Source: Paenibacillus sp. OK003
GTDB lineage: Bacteria > Bacillota > Bacilli > Paenibacillales > Paenibacillaceae
DNA length: 64,000 bases
Reading direction: 5' to 3'
NCBI RefSeq assembly: GCF_900109515.1
Contig: NZ_FOBD01000003.1
Span: forward strand, 1-64,000
The notes beneath the pieces were generated by a model. It made no database searches, had not been told where the DNA came from, and saw only the letters and a list, made by a program, of their open reading frames with translations. How positions within the stretch are numbered: the first letter of the stretch is position 1; every line of letters starts with the position of its first letter. Positions 16,158 to 26,335 of the stretch are shown in pieces. A program made the position numbers and the translations under genes.

Positions 16158-16838
16158 ATGAAAAAACAACAGCCTCAGATTTCGGAGGATAAGATTTTGG
16201 AAGCCTCTTGGGAGCTTCTTGGGGATGAAGGCATTGAGAAATTCAGTATGAGGCGATTGGCCGATCGGCTGGGTATACAGGCTCCTTCTCTGTACTGGTA
16301 CTTTAAGAGCAAGCAGCAACTCTACCAGCATCTGGCCAACCAGATATCGAAAATGATCCTGAACGAATTCCATTCCGACGGGGACTGGAAGGTGCAAATG
16401 GAGGGCCTTGCGATATCGATACGGAGTGTACTCCGCCGTTATCCCTGCTCCACGCAGCTTATGATGCAGACGCTGCCCCATGAGCCGGACATGATTCGCT
16501 TCACCAACCGTATGCTGCTCTGCATGGAATCGACGCCACTTAAGCAAGAGCAGAAATTGCAAGCCGTTCTTACGCTTGTGAACTATGTTTTCTTCTTCGT
16601 TCTGGATAATTATGAGCATCAGCGCACGGTCTCCGTTATGCTTAAGGACCAGGGAGAGCTTCCCGGCGGGGAGATGATCCAGCTGATGGACTCCATGAGC
16701 GAGACGGAAGCAGGACTGTTCCGGAGAATGCACAAGGGCGGGCTGTTTGAGATGATGGGGAGCGAAGGATCGTTTGAGTTTGGCTTAAAGCTGATTTTGT
16801 CGGGAATTGAGCAAGTGATAAAGGAACAGGAGAATTAG
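16158..16838 (+). CDS. TetR-family repressor (TetR_C class)
   Basis: A 226-residue regulator with an N-terminal HTH (about 10-60; IEKFSMRRLADRLGIQAPSL, then YWYFKSKQQL) and a C-terminal all-helical ligand domain of the true TetR type. The ribosome site (AGGGCGG) is mediocre. It is divergent from the MATE pump, with TGTTAG operators between them, so it most likely represses both until a drug binds. Confidence 0.88.
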   Translation: MKKQQPQISEDKILEASWELLGDEGIEKFSMRRLADRLGIQAPSLYWYFKSKQQLYQHLANQISKMILNEFHSDGDWKVQMEGLAISIRSVLRRYPCSTQLMMQTLPHEPDMIRFTNRMLLCMESTPLKQEQKLQAVLTLVNYVFFFVLDNYEHQRTVSVMLKDQGELPGGEMIQLMDSMSETEAGLFRRMHKGGLFEMMGSEGSFEFGLKLILSGIEQVIKEQEN

Positions 16839-16844
16839 AATGTC

Positions 16845-16885
16845 AAAAACCGCACATCCGGTCATCGGGTGGGCGGTTTTTGATA
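16845..16885 (+). terminator. Terminator after tetR
   Basis: AAAAACCGC (16845-16853) pairs with GCGGTTTTT (16873-16881), with an internal ATCCGGTCATCGGGT loop region that can pair further. Confidence 0.85.
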
Positions 16886-17029
16886 AGAAAAACATTTATA
16901 AACATATCCTTTTGAATTATTATAAGGATCTATAGCGAATGAACAGAAGGAATTTGCACAGGGATTTTTTATGAGAACGGTTACAATATATATTGAATGC
17001 AACCTATATAAGGAGGACAGCTAGCGTAC

Positions 17030-17920
17030 ATGAGTTTATATCTGGAAATCCCGGAACTTGACAAAAGACTCCCATTTCGAAGCTTTGTTCACAAAGGGGA
17101 TGTGCTCTGTTATCCTCACTGGCATAAGGAAATTGAAATTATTTATGTTACCCAGGGTAGCCTGGATTTGGGATTGAATGACAAGGTAATCCGTCTGAAG
17201 CAGGGGGAAGTCCAATTCATTAATGGCGGTGACGTCCACTTTTTTTTGTCATCCCCTGATAGTGAGCGAATTGTTATTCAATTTGACTTGAGTCTGTTCC
17301 AAGACGTATCCACACTAATTTACGATGATCGGTCGCTTCGTGACATTTTTACTCAAATAGAGCAATCTAGCAGGAACTGGCCTTGTGAAACGGTAACGAA
17401 GCTTCTTCCTCTTCTTCAAGACATAAGCACAGAAGATTACGAGCGCAAAGAGGGCTATGCATATATGATCAAGGCTAAACTTTATGAAATGTTGGCTTTT
17501 ATTCTAAGAGAAGTACCAAGGGGGAGTGAGAAACATCGACCCCAAATCTCGGAAAATATCCTGACTCCGACCAAAGAAATGCTATTAAAGCTGGAACGAA
17601 TTTTTGAGTATGTAGAAAGCCATTACCAGGAATCAATTATACTAAAAGACGTTGCCGACTATATAGGGTTCAGTCCTTATTATTTCACTAAGTTTTTTAA
17701 GAAAAATACAGGAATGACCTTTGTAACTTTTCTAAATGAATATCGACTTAATAAAGCGAAATGGATTTTGCTCAATGAAAACTATTCGATTACCGAAATA
17801 GCAGAGCAAGCCGGATTCAATAGCGTTAAGACATTTCATCACTTCTTCAAGGAAGCGACGGGCACATCGCCTTTAAAGTATCGCATGACAATATCCGGGA
17901 ATAAAACAGCAAGAAAATAG
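17030..17920 (+). CDS. AraC-family regulator
   Basis: A 296-residue AraC regulator: cupin domain (about 15-130; YPHWHKEIEIIYVTQGSLDL, QGEVQFINGGDVHFF) and double HTH (about 190-288; IILKDVADYIGFSPYYFTKF, EIAEQAGFNSVKTFHHFFKE). The ATG is preceded by AAGGAGG at a somewhat long distance. It lies 157 bp upstream of a codirectional Gfo/Idh/MocA dehydrogenase, its probable target. This pairing is common in Paenibacillus sugar or inositol loci; the ligand is not known. Confidence 0.88.
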   Translation: MSLYLEIPELDKRLPFRSFVHKGDVLCYPHWHKEIEIIYVTQGSLDLGLNDKVIRLKQGEVQFINGGDVHFFLSSPDSERIVIQFDLSLFQDVSTLIYDDRSLRDIFTQIEQSSRNWPCETVTKLLPLLQDISTEDYERKEGYAYMIKAKLYEMLAFILREVPRGSEKHRPQISENILTPTKEMLLKLERIFEYVESHYQESIILKDVADYIGFSPYYFTKFFKKNTGMTFVTFLNEYRLNKAKWILLNENYSITEIAEQAGFNSVKTFHHFFKEATGTSPLKYRMTISGNKTARK

Positions 17921-18077
17921 GAAGATAGTCTTTTATGAGACTTGTATGATAAGGGTATGAAATTAAGTTGAGGTGTTATACATCTTGCATACATCAAGGT
18001 CGCAGCCACTCATCTTTTTTACATAAAGTTTGCTCTGAGAGTTCTATCATATTGGCATATTCCAAAAAGGAAGGACG

Positions 18078-19142
18078 ATGAAGATGAATAACCGAATTTA
18101 TAATATAGCAATTGTTGGCTTTGGGGGCATGGGCAGTTATCATTGCCAGTTAATTGAGCCTGTATCACAGATTTCCGTCATCGGGGTATACGATACGGTT
18201 GAATATCGGATGGAATTGGGGAAGGAAGCCGGCTATAAAACATACGCAAGTCTGGATGCTGTTCTGACAGATGAGCTGGTGGATATCGTTTTGATTGCTA
18301 CACCTAATGATGTTCACAAAGATATAGCCATTCAAGCTCTGCAAGCGGGTAAACATGTCATTTGCGAAAAACCGGTTACAATAACCAGCAAGGATTTTAA
18401 TGATATTGTCAAGGTAGCGAACGAGGAGAAACGTGTGTTTACGGTCCATCAAAATCGTCGCTGGGATGAAGATTTCAGAACTGCGAAGGACATCATCGAT
18501 AAAAAGACATTGGGCGAGCTCTTCCATTTGGAATCCCGGGTTCAAGGAGCCAACGGCATTCCTGGCGATTGGCGCCAGCTGAAGGATTACGGTGGAGGTA
18601 TGCTGCTGGATTGGGGCGTGCATTTGCTGGACCAATTGCTGCAGATTACAGATAGCCAAATTGAAAGTGTGGCCGCTAATTTAAGTTATATTTTGGGAAC
18701 CGAAGTGGATGATGGCTTTACGAGTTATATAACATTTAAAGATGGCCTTACGGCACTTATTGAAGTGGGAACGACCAATTATGTGAAGTTACCGAGATGG
18801 TATCTCAAAGGAACGGAAGGTACAGCAGTGATTAGGGACTGGGATTTAAGTGGAGAGATTATCACTCGAAATCCGGATGTTGCTCATATAGAGCCGAAAC
18901 CGATCAAAGCGGGGCAGGGATTGACCAAAACGATGGCACCGCCGTCCGAACAGTCCACACTAAAGTTTGCGATTGAAAAGCCGGATTTGGAGGAGCAAAG
19001 CTTCTATGAAAATTTCGTCTCTGTACTCGAAGGGAAATCTGAAATTGCAATTAAGAATGATGAAGTTCACAGAGTACTTGTACTGATTGAGACCATTTTT
19101 GAGGCAGCAGAGACCAAAAGTGTAATCCATAGAAGTATTTAA
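18078..19142 (+). CDS. Gfo/Idh/MocA-family NAD(P)-dependent oxidoreductase
   Basis: A 354-residue two-domain dehydrogenase. The Rossmann loop is IVGFGGMGSYH (13-23), followed by the conserved CEKPVT (about 96-101, catalytic lysine region); the C-terminal alpha/beta domain starts near 130 and contains GGGMLLDWGVHLLDQ (catalytic His). Such enzymes oxidise sugars, inositols or sugar acids; the exact substrate is not readable. AAGGAAGGA precedes ATG 18078, with a second in-frame ATG at 18084. It is the likely target of the AraC gene upstream. Confidence 0.88.
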   Translation: MKMNNRIYNIAIVGFGGMGSYHCQLIEPVSQISVIGVYDTVEYRMELGKEAGYKTYASLDAVLTDELVDIVLIATPNDVHKDIAIQALQAGKHVICEKPVTITSKDFNDIVKVANEEKRVFTVHQNRRWDEDFRTAKDIIDKKTLGELFHLESRVQGANGIPGDWRQLKDYGGGMLLDWGVHLLDQLLQITDSQIESVAANLSYILGTEVDDGFTSYITFKDGLTALIEVGTTNYVKLPRWYLKGTEGTAVIRDWDLSGEIITRNPDVAHIEPKPIKAGQGLTKTMAPPSEQSTLKFAIEKPDLEEQSFYENFVSVLEGKSEIAIKNDEVHRVLVLIETIFEAAETKSVIHRSI

Positions 19143-19190
19143 CACGCTTTCTGTTATTGCTGTAACTACCATAGATGCGTTAAATCGTGT

Positions 19191-19215
19191 AAGCCGTCAT
19201 AATGACGGCTTTTTG
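19191..19215 (+). terminator. Terminator after the Gfo/Idh gene
   Basis: AGCCGTCAT and ATGACGGCT form a nearly continuous hairpin followed by five T. Confidence 0.85.
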
Positions 19216-19470
19216 TCTGTCTAAATTTCCGTAAGTTTAATTGTGGCCAAAAGGCTCGCTATATGATGAATCCCAATTGGATTTTAATCTTCAAAGTCGC
19301 TATTTTAGCGGCTTTTTATTATTTTATTTTACAAATCTATATCCGTCCTTGAGAACAAGAGGTTGATCTGGTCACTCGTTTGAAAAATATCTAAATATTA
19401 AATTTACAACAAAATGTGACCAAATGACGTCCTTGAGAGTGTTAGAGATATAAAGGAGGGCAGAACAACC
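19216..19470 (+). promoter_or_regulatory. Leader region of the ECF sigma operon
   Basis: This gap of about 330 bases has no gene. It holds a second terminator-like hairpin (AGTCGCTA/TAGCGGCT then T5, 19294-19316) and an 11-base direct repeat CGTCCTTGAGA at 19344-19354 and 19428-19438. The repeats lie upstream of the sigma start and could mark an autoregulated promoter. No clear sigma-A boxes are seen. Confidence 0.4.
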
Positions 19471-19965
19471 ATGCAGCGATCAATGCCCCAACGGGGAGAT
19501 CATATGATGAAAGTCTATGAGACTTACGCGGATACGCTGTTCCGGATTGCCATGGTGCACCTCGGCAGGAGAGAGGACGCGGAGGAAGCCACTCAGGATA
19601 CCTTCATCAAGTTAATGGAAAAAGCCCCTATATTCAACGATGCAGAGCATCAGAAAGCATGGTTGATCCGGGTCATCACCAATCATTGTAAATCCTTATT
19701 AGGCAGAGGCTGGCGCAAACGGGAGGTCAAGTTGGAGGGAGCAGATCCCCTTACGACAGACGACCCCGAAGATCAGGCACTGATCGAACTCGTGTTGTCA
19801 CTGCCCGTCAAGTATAGATCGGTGGTTCATTTGTACTATTACGAAGATTATCCGATCCGGGAAATCGGCGAGATTCTGCAGATCAGCGAGTCTGCAGTGA
19901 AGATGCGATTGAAGCGGGGAAGACAGCTGTTAAAACTGGAGCTGGAAGGAGAAGAACCCCAATGA
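19471..19965 (+). CDS. ECF-type sigma-70 factor
   Basis: A 164-residue extracytoplasmic-function sigma factor. Sigma region 2 lies at about 15-80 (YADTLFRIAMVHLGRREDAE, EATQDTFIKLMEKA) and region 4 at about 105-158 (LPVKYRSVVHLYYYEDYPIR, EIGEILQISESAVKMRLKRG). AAAGGAGGGC is upstream of ATG 19471; an internal ATG at 19504 would give the shorter MMKVYETYAD start. It overlaps the following gene by four bases, the usual sigma/anti-sigma coupling. Confidence 0.92.
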   Translation: MQRSMPQRGDHMMKVYETYADTLFRIAMVHLGRREDAEEATQDTFIKLMEKAPIFNDAEHQKAWLIRVITNHCKSLLGRGWRKREVKLEGADPLTTDDPEDQALIELVLSLPVKYRSVVHLYYYEDYPIREIGEILQISESAVKMRLKRGRQLLKLELEGEEPQ

Positions 19966-20930
19966 ACGAGGAACAATTCAAACGAAATTATAAGAAAGCG
20001 GTGGACCATATGAAAACAAATGACCAAATGAAAAAACGGATAGAGCAAACCTTGAACACACAACGCCATGAACAAAAGCGCCAGCGAAAACCTCTATATA
20101 TTGCAGCGAGCGTCGTCATTGCTGCCAGTGTTGGACTCGCGGCGCCAAGCATATGGCAGCAAGTGAGCGGCCCGGCCGCGCCAGCGACGCAGGTGGCACA
20201 GGTCACTCCGGGCGCATCATTCGACCCTGTGGTGATTCCGAAGACAGAGCTGCCGGATTCAAAGAACGGCGTGAAGGCCGATATGCTTCAACTGGTGGTT
20301 TATCAGGGCAACGTCTATACACAGTCTGCTACATCGCTTGACGGTACGGATGCGCTTGCCCTGCGAGGCGAGAAGCTCGGTACTACAACAGGGGGCATTC
20401 ATGAGCTGAGCGACAAGGGTGAGTACACGGAGCTGGCCTCCAACATTGGAGAAGCGGACATCTATGCGGTCAACGGCTACGACACGAATTTCCGTATCAT
20501 GTCTTACACCGAGATCGATGGTCAGGTATATGCCCAACTGTTTGACCAGAGCAACGGCATCACTATCAGCAGCGGCGAAGACCTGATCGGCAAGCTTCAC
20601 CTCGAAGGCAACGTCACTTCTGCGCAGTGGGAGACCTTCGCCAGCTGGAACAACGGCTTGCAGCAGCTGCAGCCGCTCGCAGCGGACAAAGCGCTTAACA
20701 GCTTTATCTCAGCGCTTTACGCGGCTAAACCGATAGCAACAAGCCCTGAACTGGAGGAGCGCCTTTACGGGCAGGAAAATCGCAAGATCATCTACCTGAC
20801 GCTCGAAGATAAGACGCAGGTCCAATTCGTCCTGTTTGGGGAAGGTCTGGTGCGTTACGGCAATGTACCGGTCTTCTTCGAAATCGAGAAAGGTGCCTTC
20901 CAAGCGTTCTGGAACAGCCTGGGCGAGTAA
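19962..20930 (+). CDS. Membrane-anchored partner (putative anti-sigma) of the ECF factor
   Basis: A 322-residue protein with a short cytoplasmic N-terminus (1-44, basic, with coiled helices), a single TM at about 45-62 (LYIAASVVIAASVGLAAP) and a 250-residue external domain. It has no zinc-binding HxxxCxxC anti-sigma motif, so assignment as anti-sigma rests on the ATGA overlap with the sigma gene and the topology. The external part is beta-rich with no recognised domain; it may sense envelope stress. Confidence 0.7.
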   Translation: MNEEQFKRNYKKAVDHMKTNDQMKKRIEQTLNTQRHEQKRQRKPLYIAASVVIAASVGLAAPSIWQQVSGPAAPATQVAQVTPGASFDPVVIPKTELPDSKNGVKADMLQLVVYQGNVYTQSATSLDGTDALALRGEKLGTTTGGIHELSDKGEYTELASNIGEADIYAVNGYDTNFRIMSYTEIDGQVYAQLFDQSNGITISSGEDLIGKLHLEGNVTSAQWETFASWNNGLQQLQPLAADKALNSFISALYAAKPIATSPELEERLYGQENRKIIYLTLEDKTQVQFVLFGEGLVRYGNVPVFFEIEKGAFQAFWNSLGE

Positions 20931-21037
20931 GGCGAAGCTAGCGATTGATGAACATTTAGGATTAGGGAGATGACTTGATGCTGAATCCAAAAATACCGGA
21001 GAAGGTCACCTAACTGTTCAGATGAATTAAGATCGTA

Positions 21038-21092
21038 AAAGCCCATGTATTGCTCAAGTTGGAGCAGTACGTGGGCTTTGGGTTATTTTAAT
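21038..21092. terminator. Long bidirectional terminator
   Basis: An 18-bp stem with two mismatches (21038-21055 with 21062-21079) ends the sigma operon. The minus-strand side reads TTTTACG, so it can serve the convergent LysR gene too. Confidence 0.8.
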
Positions 21093-21103
21093 AATCATGG
21101 AGA

Positions 21104-21985
21104 TTAAGTTTGATAGGTATCTTTTATAAACTGAATAAAGTGTGCAGTAGCTGAACTGAATATTTTATTCTTTTTCCAAGCGAGTACATGACTAGTGGTT
21201 CGTTCAGGTTCAAATGGAACAAAACAAGTACGACTACTTTCCCGGATCGTATAAGATCCACTCACACAAATGGCATATCCAAGTTTCCGTTCTACCAACA
21301 GCATAGCATTCGTCAGTAAATTATGTGATGCAAAAATTGACAGGCTATCATTCTCAACTCCAAGCCAGCTTGCAATCTCATTTTGTACAATTGTGCGTCG
21401 GGGCGGAATTAAGGGTAAAGCAAGAATATCTTCAATACCAATAGATGTTTTCTGAGCCAGAGGATCATCACGTCTCATCAGAATCCCCCACTTTTCCTCA
21501 TAAGGTAATCGAATATATTCATACTTTGCAGCTTCAATGGGTTCCAAAAATATACCGATATCGATATTCCCTCGATCAAGTTTCTCTCTAATGTCATCTC
21601 CATCTGCGCTGTACAATTCATATTGTACCCTAGGGTGCCGATTGGAGAATTCCTCTAATAATTCTGGCAACGCTCTAGAAACGGTGGACTCAACACATCC
21701 AATAGAAACAACGCCACCAATCAAATCTTTCTGTTCTGCCAGATCTCTTTCTGTCTTATCTAGAAGGGAAATAATTTCTTTTACCCGTTGTTGAAAAAGT
21801 AGCCCGCTATCGGTCAGCGTAATTTGCCTCTTGCCCCGTATAAACAAACGAGTACCCAGCTCTTCTTCAAGATCCATAAGCTGTCGGCTTAGTGTTGGTT
21901 GTGTAATGTGAAGGATTTCTGCTGCTTTTGTTATATTGCCTACGTTAGCCACAGTTAAAAAATACTTCAAAACACGAATATCCAT
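21104..21985 (-). CDS. LysR-family regulator
   Basis: A 293-residue LysR regulator: HTH at about 15-45 (NITKAAEILHITQPTLSRQL) and an effector domain at about 90-290 (GVVSIGCVESTVSRALPELL). The ATG at 21983-21985 is chosen because GGAAGG lies nine bases before it; an ATG nine bases earlier abuts the ribosome site. It is divergent from an aldo-keto reductase gene, its likely target. Confidence 0.88.
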   Translation of the reverse strand: MDIRVLKYFLTVANVGNITKAAEILHITQPTLSRQLMDLEEELGTRLFIRGKRQITLTDSGLLFQQRVKEIISLLDKTERDLAEQKDLIGGVVSIGCVESTVSRALPELLEEFSNRHPRVQYELYSADGDDIREKLDRGNIDIGIFLEPIEAAKYEYIRLPYEEKWGILMRRDDPLAQKTSIGIEDILALPLIPPRRTIVQNEIASWLGVENDSLSIFASHNLLTNAMLLVERKLGYAICVSGSYTIRESSRTCFVPFEPERTTSHVLAWKKNKIFSSATAHFIQFIKDTYQT

Positions 21986-22168
21986 TCTAATCATCCTTCC
22001 ATAAGTCCACTAATGGATAACTTACAGATTATTATACGATACATATTAGGCATGATAAAACATTCATCATAGGTATTAGAAATCTTTCACTTTGGAAATT
22101 ACCATAGGAGTAGATACTCTTACACAAATTTATAAGCCTGATAAAAAATACGGTTAAGAAAGGAAACG

Positions 22169-23155
<987 letters not shown>

Positions 23156-23168
23156 CAGAGGAGCATTA

Positions 23169-23207
23169 AACACCCCACCTTAAATAATTCGTGGTGGGGT
23201 GTTTGAT
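23169..23207 (+). terminator. Terminator after the aldo-keto reductase gene
   Basis: AACACCCCACC pairs with GGTGGGGTGTT (23192-23202); the T-run is short. Confidence 0.75.
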
Positions 23208-23243
23208 GTGTAAAGGCGGAGAGATTCTCTTATAGAGAATGAT

Positions 23244-23708
23244 TTATTGTTTGTTAGAAATCACGCTATCCAGGAAGGTATCAGCGTCGCGATTAAACTT
23301 CCAAACGATACCAAATTTATCAACCAACATTCCGAAGCAGGAAGACCAAGGCATTTCTGATAAAGGCATGATCACATAACCACCTACAGACAACTTAGAA
23401 AAGTAGTTTTTCATTGCCTGTTTATCATCAATAATGATACTAATGATTACATTGTTGCCTTTAACCAGCTCACCCGTTACATTCTTCATCGAAGGAAGAA
23501 CATCCGACATCATTATTTTCCCACCAGCGAATTCTAACGATGACTCCATAATCATATTCAACTCATTTTCTGGCAATGGATAGTTTGGATCTTGTGAAAA
23601 ATCCTTGAATTTTACTTTTTTTACCTCACTTGCGTTTAAAGCTTCTGAGTAAAACGCGATGACCTGTTCGGTGTTCCCATCAAAATTTAAATATGCAATA
23701 ACTGACAT
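23244..23708 (-). CDS. VOC-superfamily (PhnB/YjdN-like) protein
   Basis: A 154-residue glyoxalase-fold protein of the PhnB/YjdN type: IAYLNFDGNTEQVIAFYSEA at the start, GKIMMSDVLPS mid-chain, and MLVDKFGIVWKFN at the end. The paired beta-alpha-beta-beta-beta units are typical; the reaction is unknown. A strong AAGGAGG precedes the ATG. It is divergent from a WYL regulator with a 31-bp palindromic operator between them. Confidence 0.85.
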   Translation of the reverse strand: MSVIAYLNFDGNTEQVIAFYSEALNASEVKKVKFKDFSQDPNYPLPENELNMIMESSLEFAGGKIMMSDVLPSMKNVTGELVKGNNVIISIIIDDKQAMKNYFSKLSVGGYVIMPLSEMPWSSCFGMLVDKFGIVWKFNRDADTFLDSVISNKQ

Positions 23709-23747
23709 GATAAAACCTCCTTCTTGTAATACATGAAGTGTAAGCTA

Positions 23748-23778
23748 TAATAGGTGACAGCTTAGTTGTCACCTATTA
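23748..23778. promoter_or_regulatory. Palindromic operator between VOC and WYL genes
   Basis: TAATAGGTGACA (23748-23759) and its exact complement TGTCACCTATTA (23767-23778) are separated by seven bases. Twelve perfect pairs in a divergent spacer make a very good operator, most likely for the adjacent WYL regulator. Confidence 0.7.
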
Positions 23779-23814
23779 GCTTTGTTCAAAAATTATATTT
23801 TAAAGAGGACGATC

Positions 23815-24726
23815 ATGAATAAAATTGAACGATTAATATCCATCATAATGATCTTGCTGCAAAAGAATGTCGTATCAGCCACCGAATTTGCGAAATTTTT
23901 CAATGTGTCCAAAAGAACGATTCTACGTGATATGGAAACACTTGGATTATCTAACATTCCCATTTATGCTATAAATGGAGTGAACGGCGGATACGGGATT
24001 ATGGACGAATATAAAATAGACAAACGACTTTTAAGCAGCAAAGATTTAGAAAATATACTAACTGCACTGGGCGGATTAGGAAAAATTCTCTTTAGTGACG
24101 AAGTAGAATCAACGCTTATGAAGATTGAATCGATGATAGGTTCAACGACTTCGGGAGGTACAATTCAACTGTCTTTTTATAATTGGGATGGTCGTCCTGA
24201 AATTGTACAACTCTTAAAGATCTGTCAGGAAGCAATAGAGCAAGGAAGGTTACTTACATTCGATTATATAGATCAAAGTGGAGTCAGGTCGCAGAGGCGG
24301 GTCGAGCCATATCAGCTACATTTTAGCGAAATGAGTTGGTATTTGAAGGGGTTTTGTTTAGATCGAATGGAGTATCGAACGTTTAAACTGTCCAGAACGG
24401 ATCATCTGAGTATCGACATTAAAACATTTATTGCTAGAGATTATATGACTGAACAGAAAACAGAGCAATATGATCAACCGAGTCTAATTACAATTAAAGT
24501 ATTGATCTCACATCGAATAAAAGATCAATTCATTGAAAGATACGGTCAAAAAAGGATTGAGGCTCACAATTCCGAACTGCTTATAGCCGAAATAGATATG
24601 CCGCAAAACCACTTTGGATTCCGGTTTTTAGCTAGCTTTGGAACGGATTTGCAAATCATAGAACCTAAAGCATATGTTGAAGAATTCCGAGAGTTTCTGA
24701 ATGCCATGATAAATAAATATGTCTAA
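23815..24726 (+). CDS. YafY-type HTH-WYL transcriptional regulator
   Basis: A 303-residue protein with an N-terminal HTH (about 1-60; VVSATEFAKFFNVSKRTILR) and a WYL ligand-sensing domain (about 145-230; LTFDYIDQSGVRSQRRVEPY, SWYLKGFC), followed by a WCX-like C-terminal domain. ATG 23815 has AGAGG six bases upstream; earlier in-frame codons do not. It is divergent from the VOC gene, with a palindromic operator between. Confidence 0.88.
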   Translation: MNKIERLISIIMILLQKNVVSATEFAKFFNVSKRTILRDMETLGLSNIPIYAINGVNGGYGIMDEYKIDKRLLSSKDLENILTALGGLGKILFSDEVESTLMKIESMIGSTTSGGTIQLSFYNWDGRPEIVQLLKICQEAIEQGRLLTFDYIDQSGVRSQRRVEPYQLHFSEMSWYLKGFCLDRMEYRTFKLSRTDHLSIDIKTFIARDYMTEQKTEQYDQPSLITIKVLISHRIKDQFIERYGQKRIEAHNSELLIAEIDMPQNHFGFRFLASFGTDLQIIEPKAYVEEFREFLNAMINKYV

Positions 24727-24767
24727 GAACCCATACTTTAATTCTGTTGCATGCTACGATCCACTAC

Positions 24768-25730
24768 TTAGGGGCAATATAAGCTTAATCTCTCTTGTAC
24801 ACCAGCTAAAATTTCTTCTGGCATCTCCTTGACCTTGATATCTCCACCTAAGAAAAGCAACCAATTGGTTATTTCGGTTAATTCTTCTGCATGATGAACA
24901 TTGATAAACGTCTTTATAACGGCTGTAGTTTGGTAAGGGTTCGTATAAGAAAGTGAAAACTTTAAAGGATGGTATTTCTTGAACTGTGCAATCGCCTTTG
25001 GACCAAGTTCAAGGACAAGGTTAATCATTTCTTCCTGCTTACTTAGCTGTTCTAAAATCTTTTTCTTACTCACCTTTTTTTTCACAGGGAATGGTTCTAT
25101 ATGGGTGAGATTATCGACAGATAAAATCCGTCTCTTTTCTTCATCTAAGTCAAAGCCTTCAATGAGCCATAGGTTTTTTTCACGATATAGGTGCAAAAGA
25201 TAAATGGGATAAGACTTTATTTCCATCTCTTCTTGGACGGTAACCAACAGATAGTTCTCTATAAGAAGAAGCTGTATGAGTTTTTCCAACATAGGGTGGG
25301 GCAGGTCTGACAGATCAAGCAAGTCGGGATTATGGGGGTTGGTTCCTTCAAAAAGCAATATTTGATTTAAAAGAACAAGGTCATCTTGCTGATTTTCGGA
25401 GATGAGGCCCAGTAACTTTTCGGTTAAAGACTGACGGCTCTTTAGATAAGGAAGTTGTTGATTTCGGGTTGCCATAAAGGCGAGAAAAAGAGCTTTGATT
25501 TCATTATCCGTAAAGCGGACCGTAGGCAGGACAGAGTTGTTCATGACAAAATAACCGCCATCCCTCCCAACTTCAGCGACAAGCGGCATACCCATAGCTT
25601 CAATTTCTCGGATATCTCGAATAGCGGTCGAACGAGAGATGTTAAATTCCCGCATGAGTTCAGTAATGGTAAAGCGAGCGCGATTGTTGATATATCTCAT
25701 GATGATATTAATCCGTTCAACTTTTTTCAT
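24768..25730 (-). CDS. YafY-type HTH-WYL regulator (second copy)
   Basis: A 320-residue HTH-WYL protein: HTH at about 5-60 (FTITELMREFNISRSTAIRD), then GGYFVMN and a degenerate WYL domain with IKSYPIYLLHLYREKNLWLI. Sequence similarity to the neighbouring WYL gene is only general. It is convergent with that gene (41 bp apart) and divergent from the GyrI-like gene. A minus-strand promoter TTGTCT, 16 bases, TATAAT (25775-25802) precedes it. Confidence 0.88.
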   Translation of the reverse strand: MKKVERINIIMRYINNRARFTITELMREFNISRSTAIRDIREIEAMGMPLVAEVGRDGGYFVMNNSVLPTVRFTDNEIKALFLAFMATRNQQLPYLKSRQSLTEKLLGLISENQQDDLVLLNQILLFEGTNPHNPDLLDLSDLPHPMLEKLIQLLLIENYLLVTVQEEMEIKSYPIYLLHLYREKNLWLIEGFDLDEEKRRILSVDNLTHIEPFPVKKKVSKKKILEQLSKQEEMINLVLELGPKAIAQFKKYHPLKFSLSYTNPYQTTAVIKTFINVHHAEELTEITNWLLFLGGDIKVKEMPEEILAGVQERLSLYCP

Positions 25731-25774
25731 CGGGTCCCCCTAAACAGTATCATAATTTGACATGATTTAAGGTT

Positions 25775-25802
25775 ATTATAAACCCATCAAGTCAAAAGAC
25801 AA
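25775..25802 (-). promoter_or_regulatory. Promoter of the second WYL gene
   Basis: On the minus strand TTGTCT and a consensus TATAAT are separated by 16 bases. TTGACA at 25758-25763 on the plus strand may be the -35 of the divergent gene. Confidence 0.6.
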
Positions 25803-25837
25803 ATCCATTGATCAATTTAAAGAGGACGGTGTTACGA

Positions 25838-26317
25838 ATGAGTGATTATAATATTGAGGAAAAAGACAGCTTTATCGTTTTAGGTATTGGAATTGAGCTT
25901 AAGAGCCACTACACTGACTTTGCTGGTATTAACAAAGAAAAGGCGGATTTTTGGTCGGCTGTGAAAGAAGATGGAAGCCTGGATGCTTTAAAAGCTATAG
26001 CGACAAATGACTATATTTTTGCCGTGAACGAAGCGGTGAATAACAAGATGATGCATTATGCGGGTGTCATGACAGAAGAAACACTGCCAGAAGCAACCAG
26101 AGTGATCCAATTCCCCAAGGGAGAATACCTGGTCGTTGAAGGGGAAGGGACAACATCTGATGAGTTGAGTAATAACCTTACTGGCGCTGCATTTGGACAA
26201 GTTCTACCAGCGGAAACGAATTATGCATATGTTGGTGGGCCCAATACTACGGTTGAGATGGGGCAGCGAAACGGCTTGTTTTTTGGTGAAATATGGATTC
26301 CTGTTGTTAGGAAATAA
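25838..26317 (+). CDS. GyrI-like / AraC effector-binding domain protein
   Basis: A 159-residue stand-alone effector-binding domain (SHS2/GyrI-like fold): FIVLGIGIELKSHY, MMHYAGVMTEETLPEATRVI, FPKGEYLVVEGEGTTSDE and the C-terminal MGQRNGLFFGEIWIPV. Such domains bind hydrophobic ligands and often occur next to WYL regulators. The ATG at 25838 has AGAGGA upstream. The following unknown gene starts 18 bases downstream, so the two are probably cotranscribed. Confidence 0.85.
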   Translation: MSDYNIEEKDSFIVLGIGIELKSHYTDFAGINKEKADFWSAVKEDGSLDALKAIATNDYIFAVNEAVNNKMMHYAGVMTEETLPEATRVIQFPKGEYLVVEGEGTTSDELSNNLTGAAFGQVLPAETNYAYVGGPNTTVEMGQRNGLFFGEIWIPVVRK

Positions 26318-26335
26318 GGTGTAGGAGAGATCGGA

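Noticed and set aside
16128..16733. 201-codon open frame on the minus strand
   Set aside because: Antisense shadow of the TetR gene, rich in His/Arg/Gln as expected for the complement of coding DNA.
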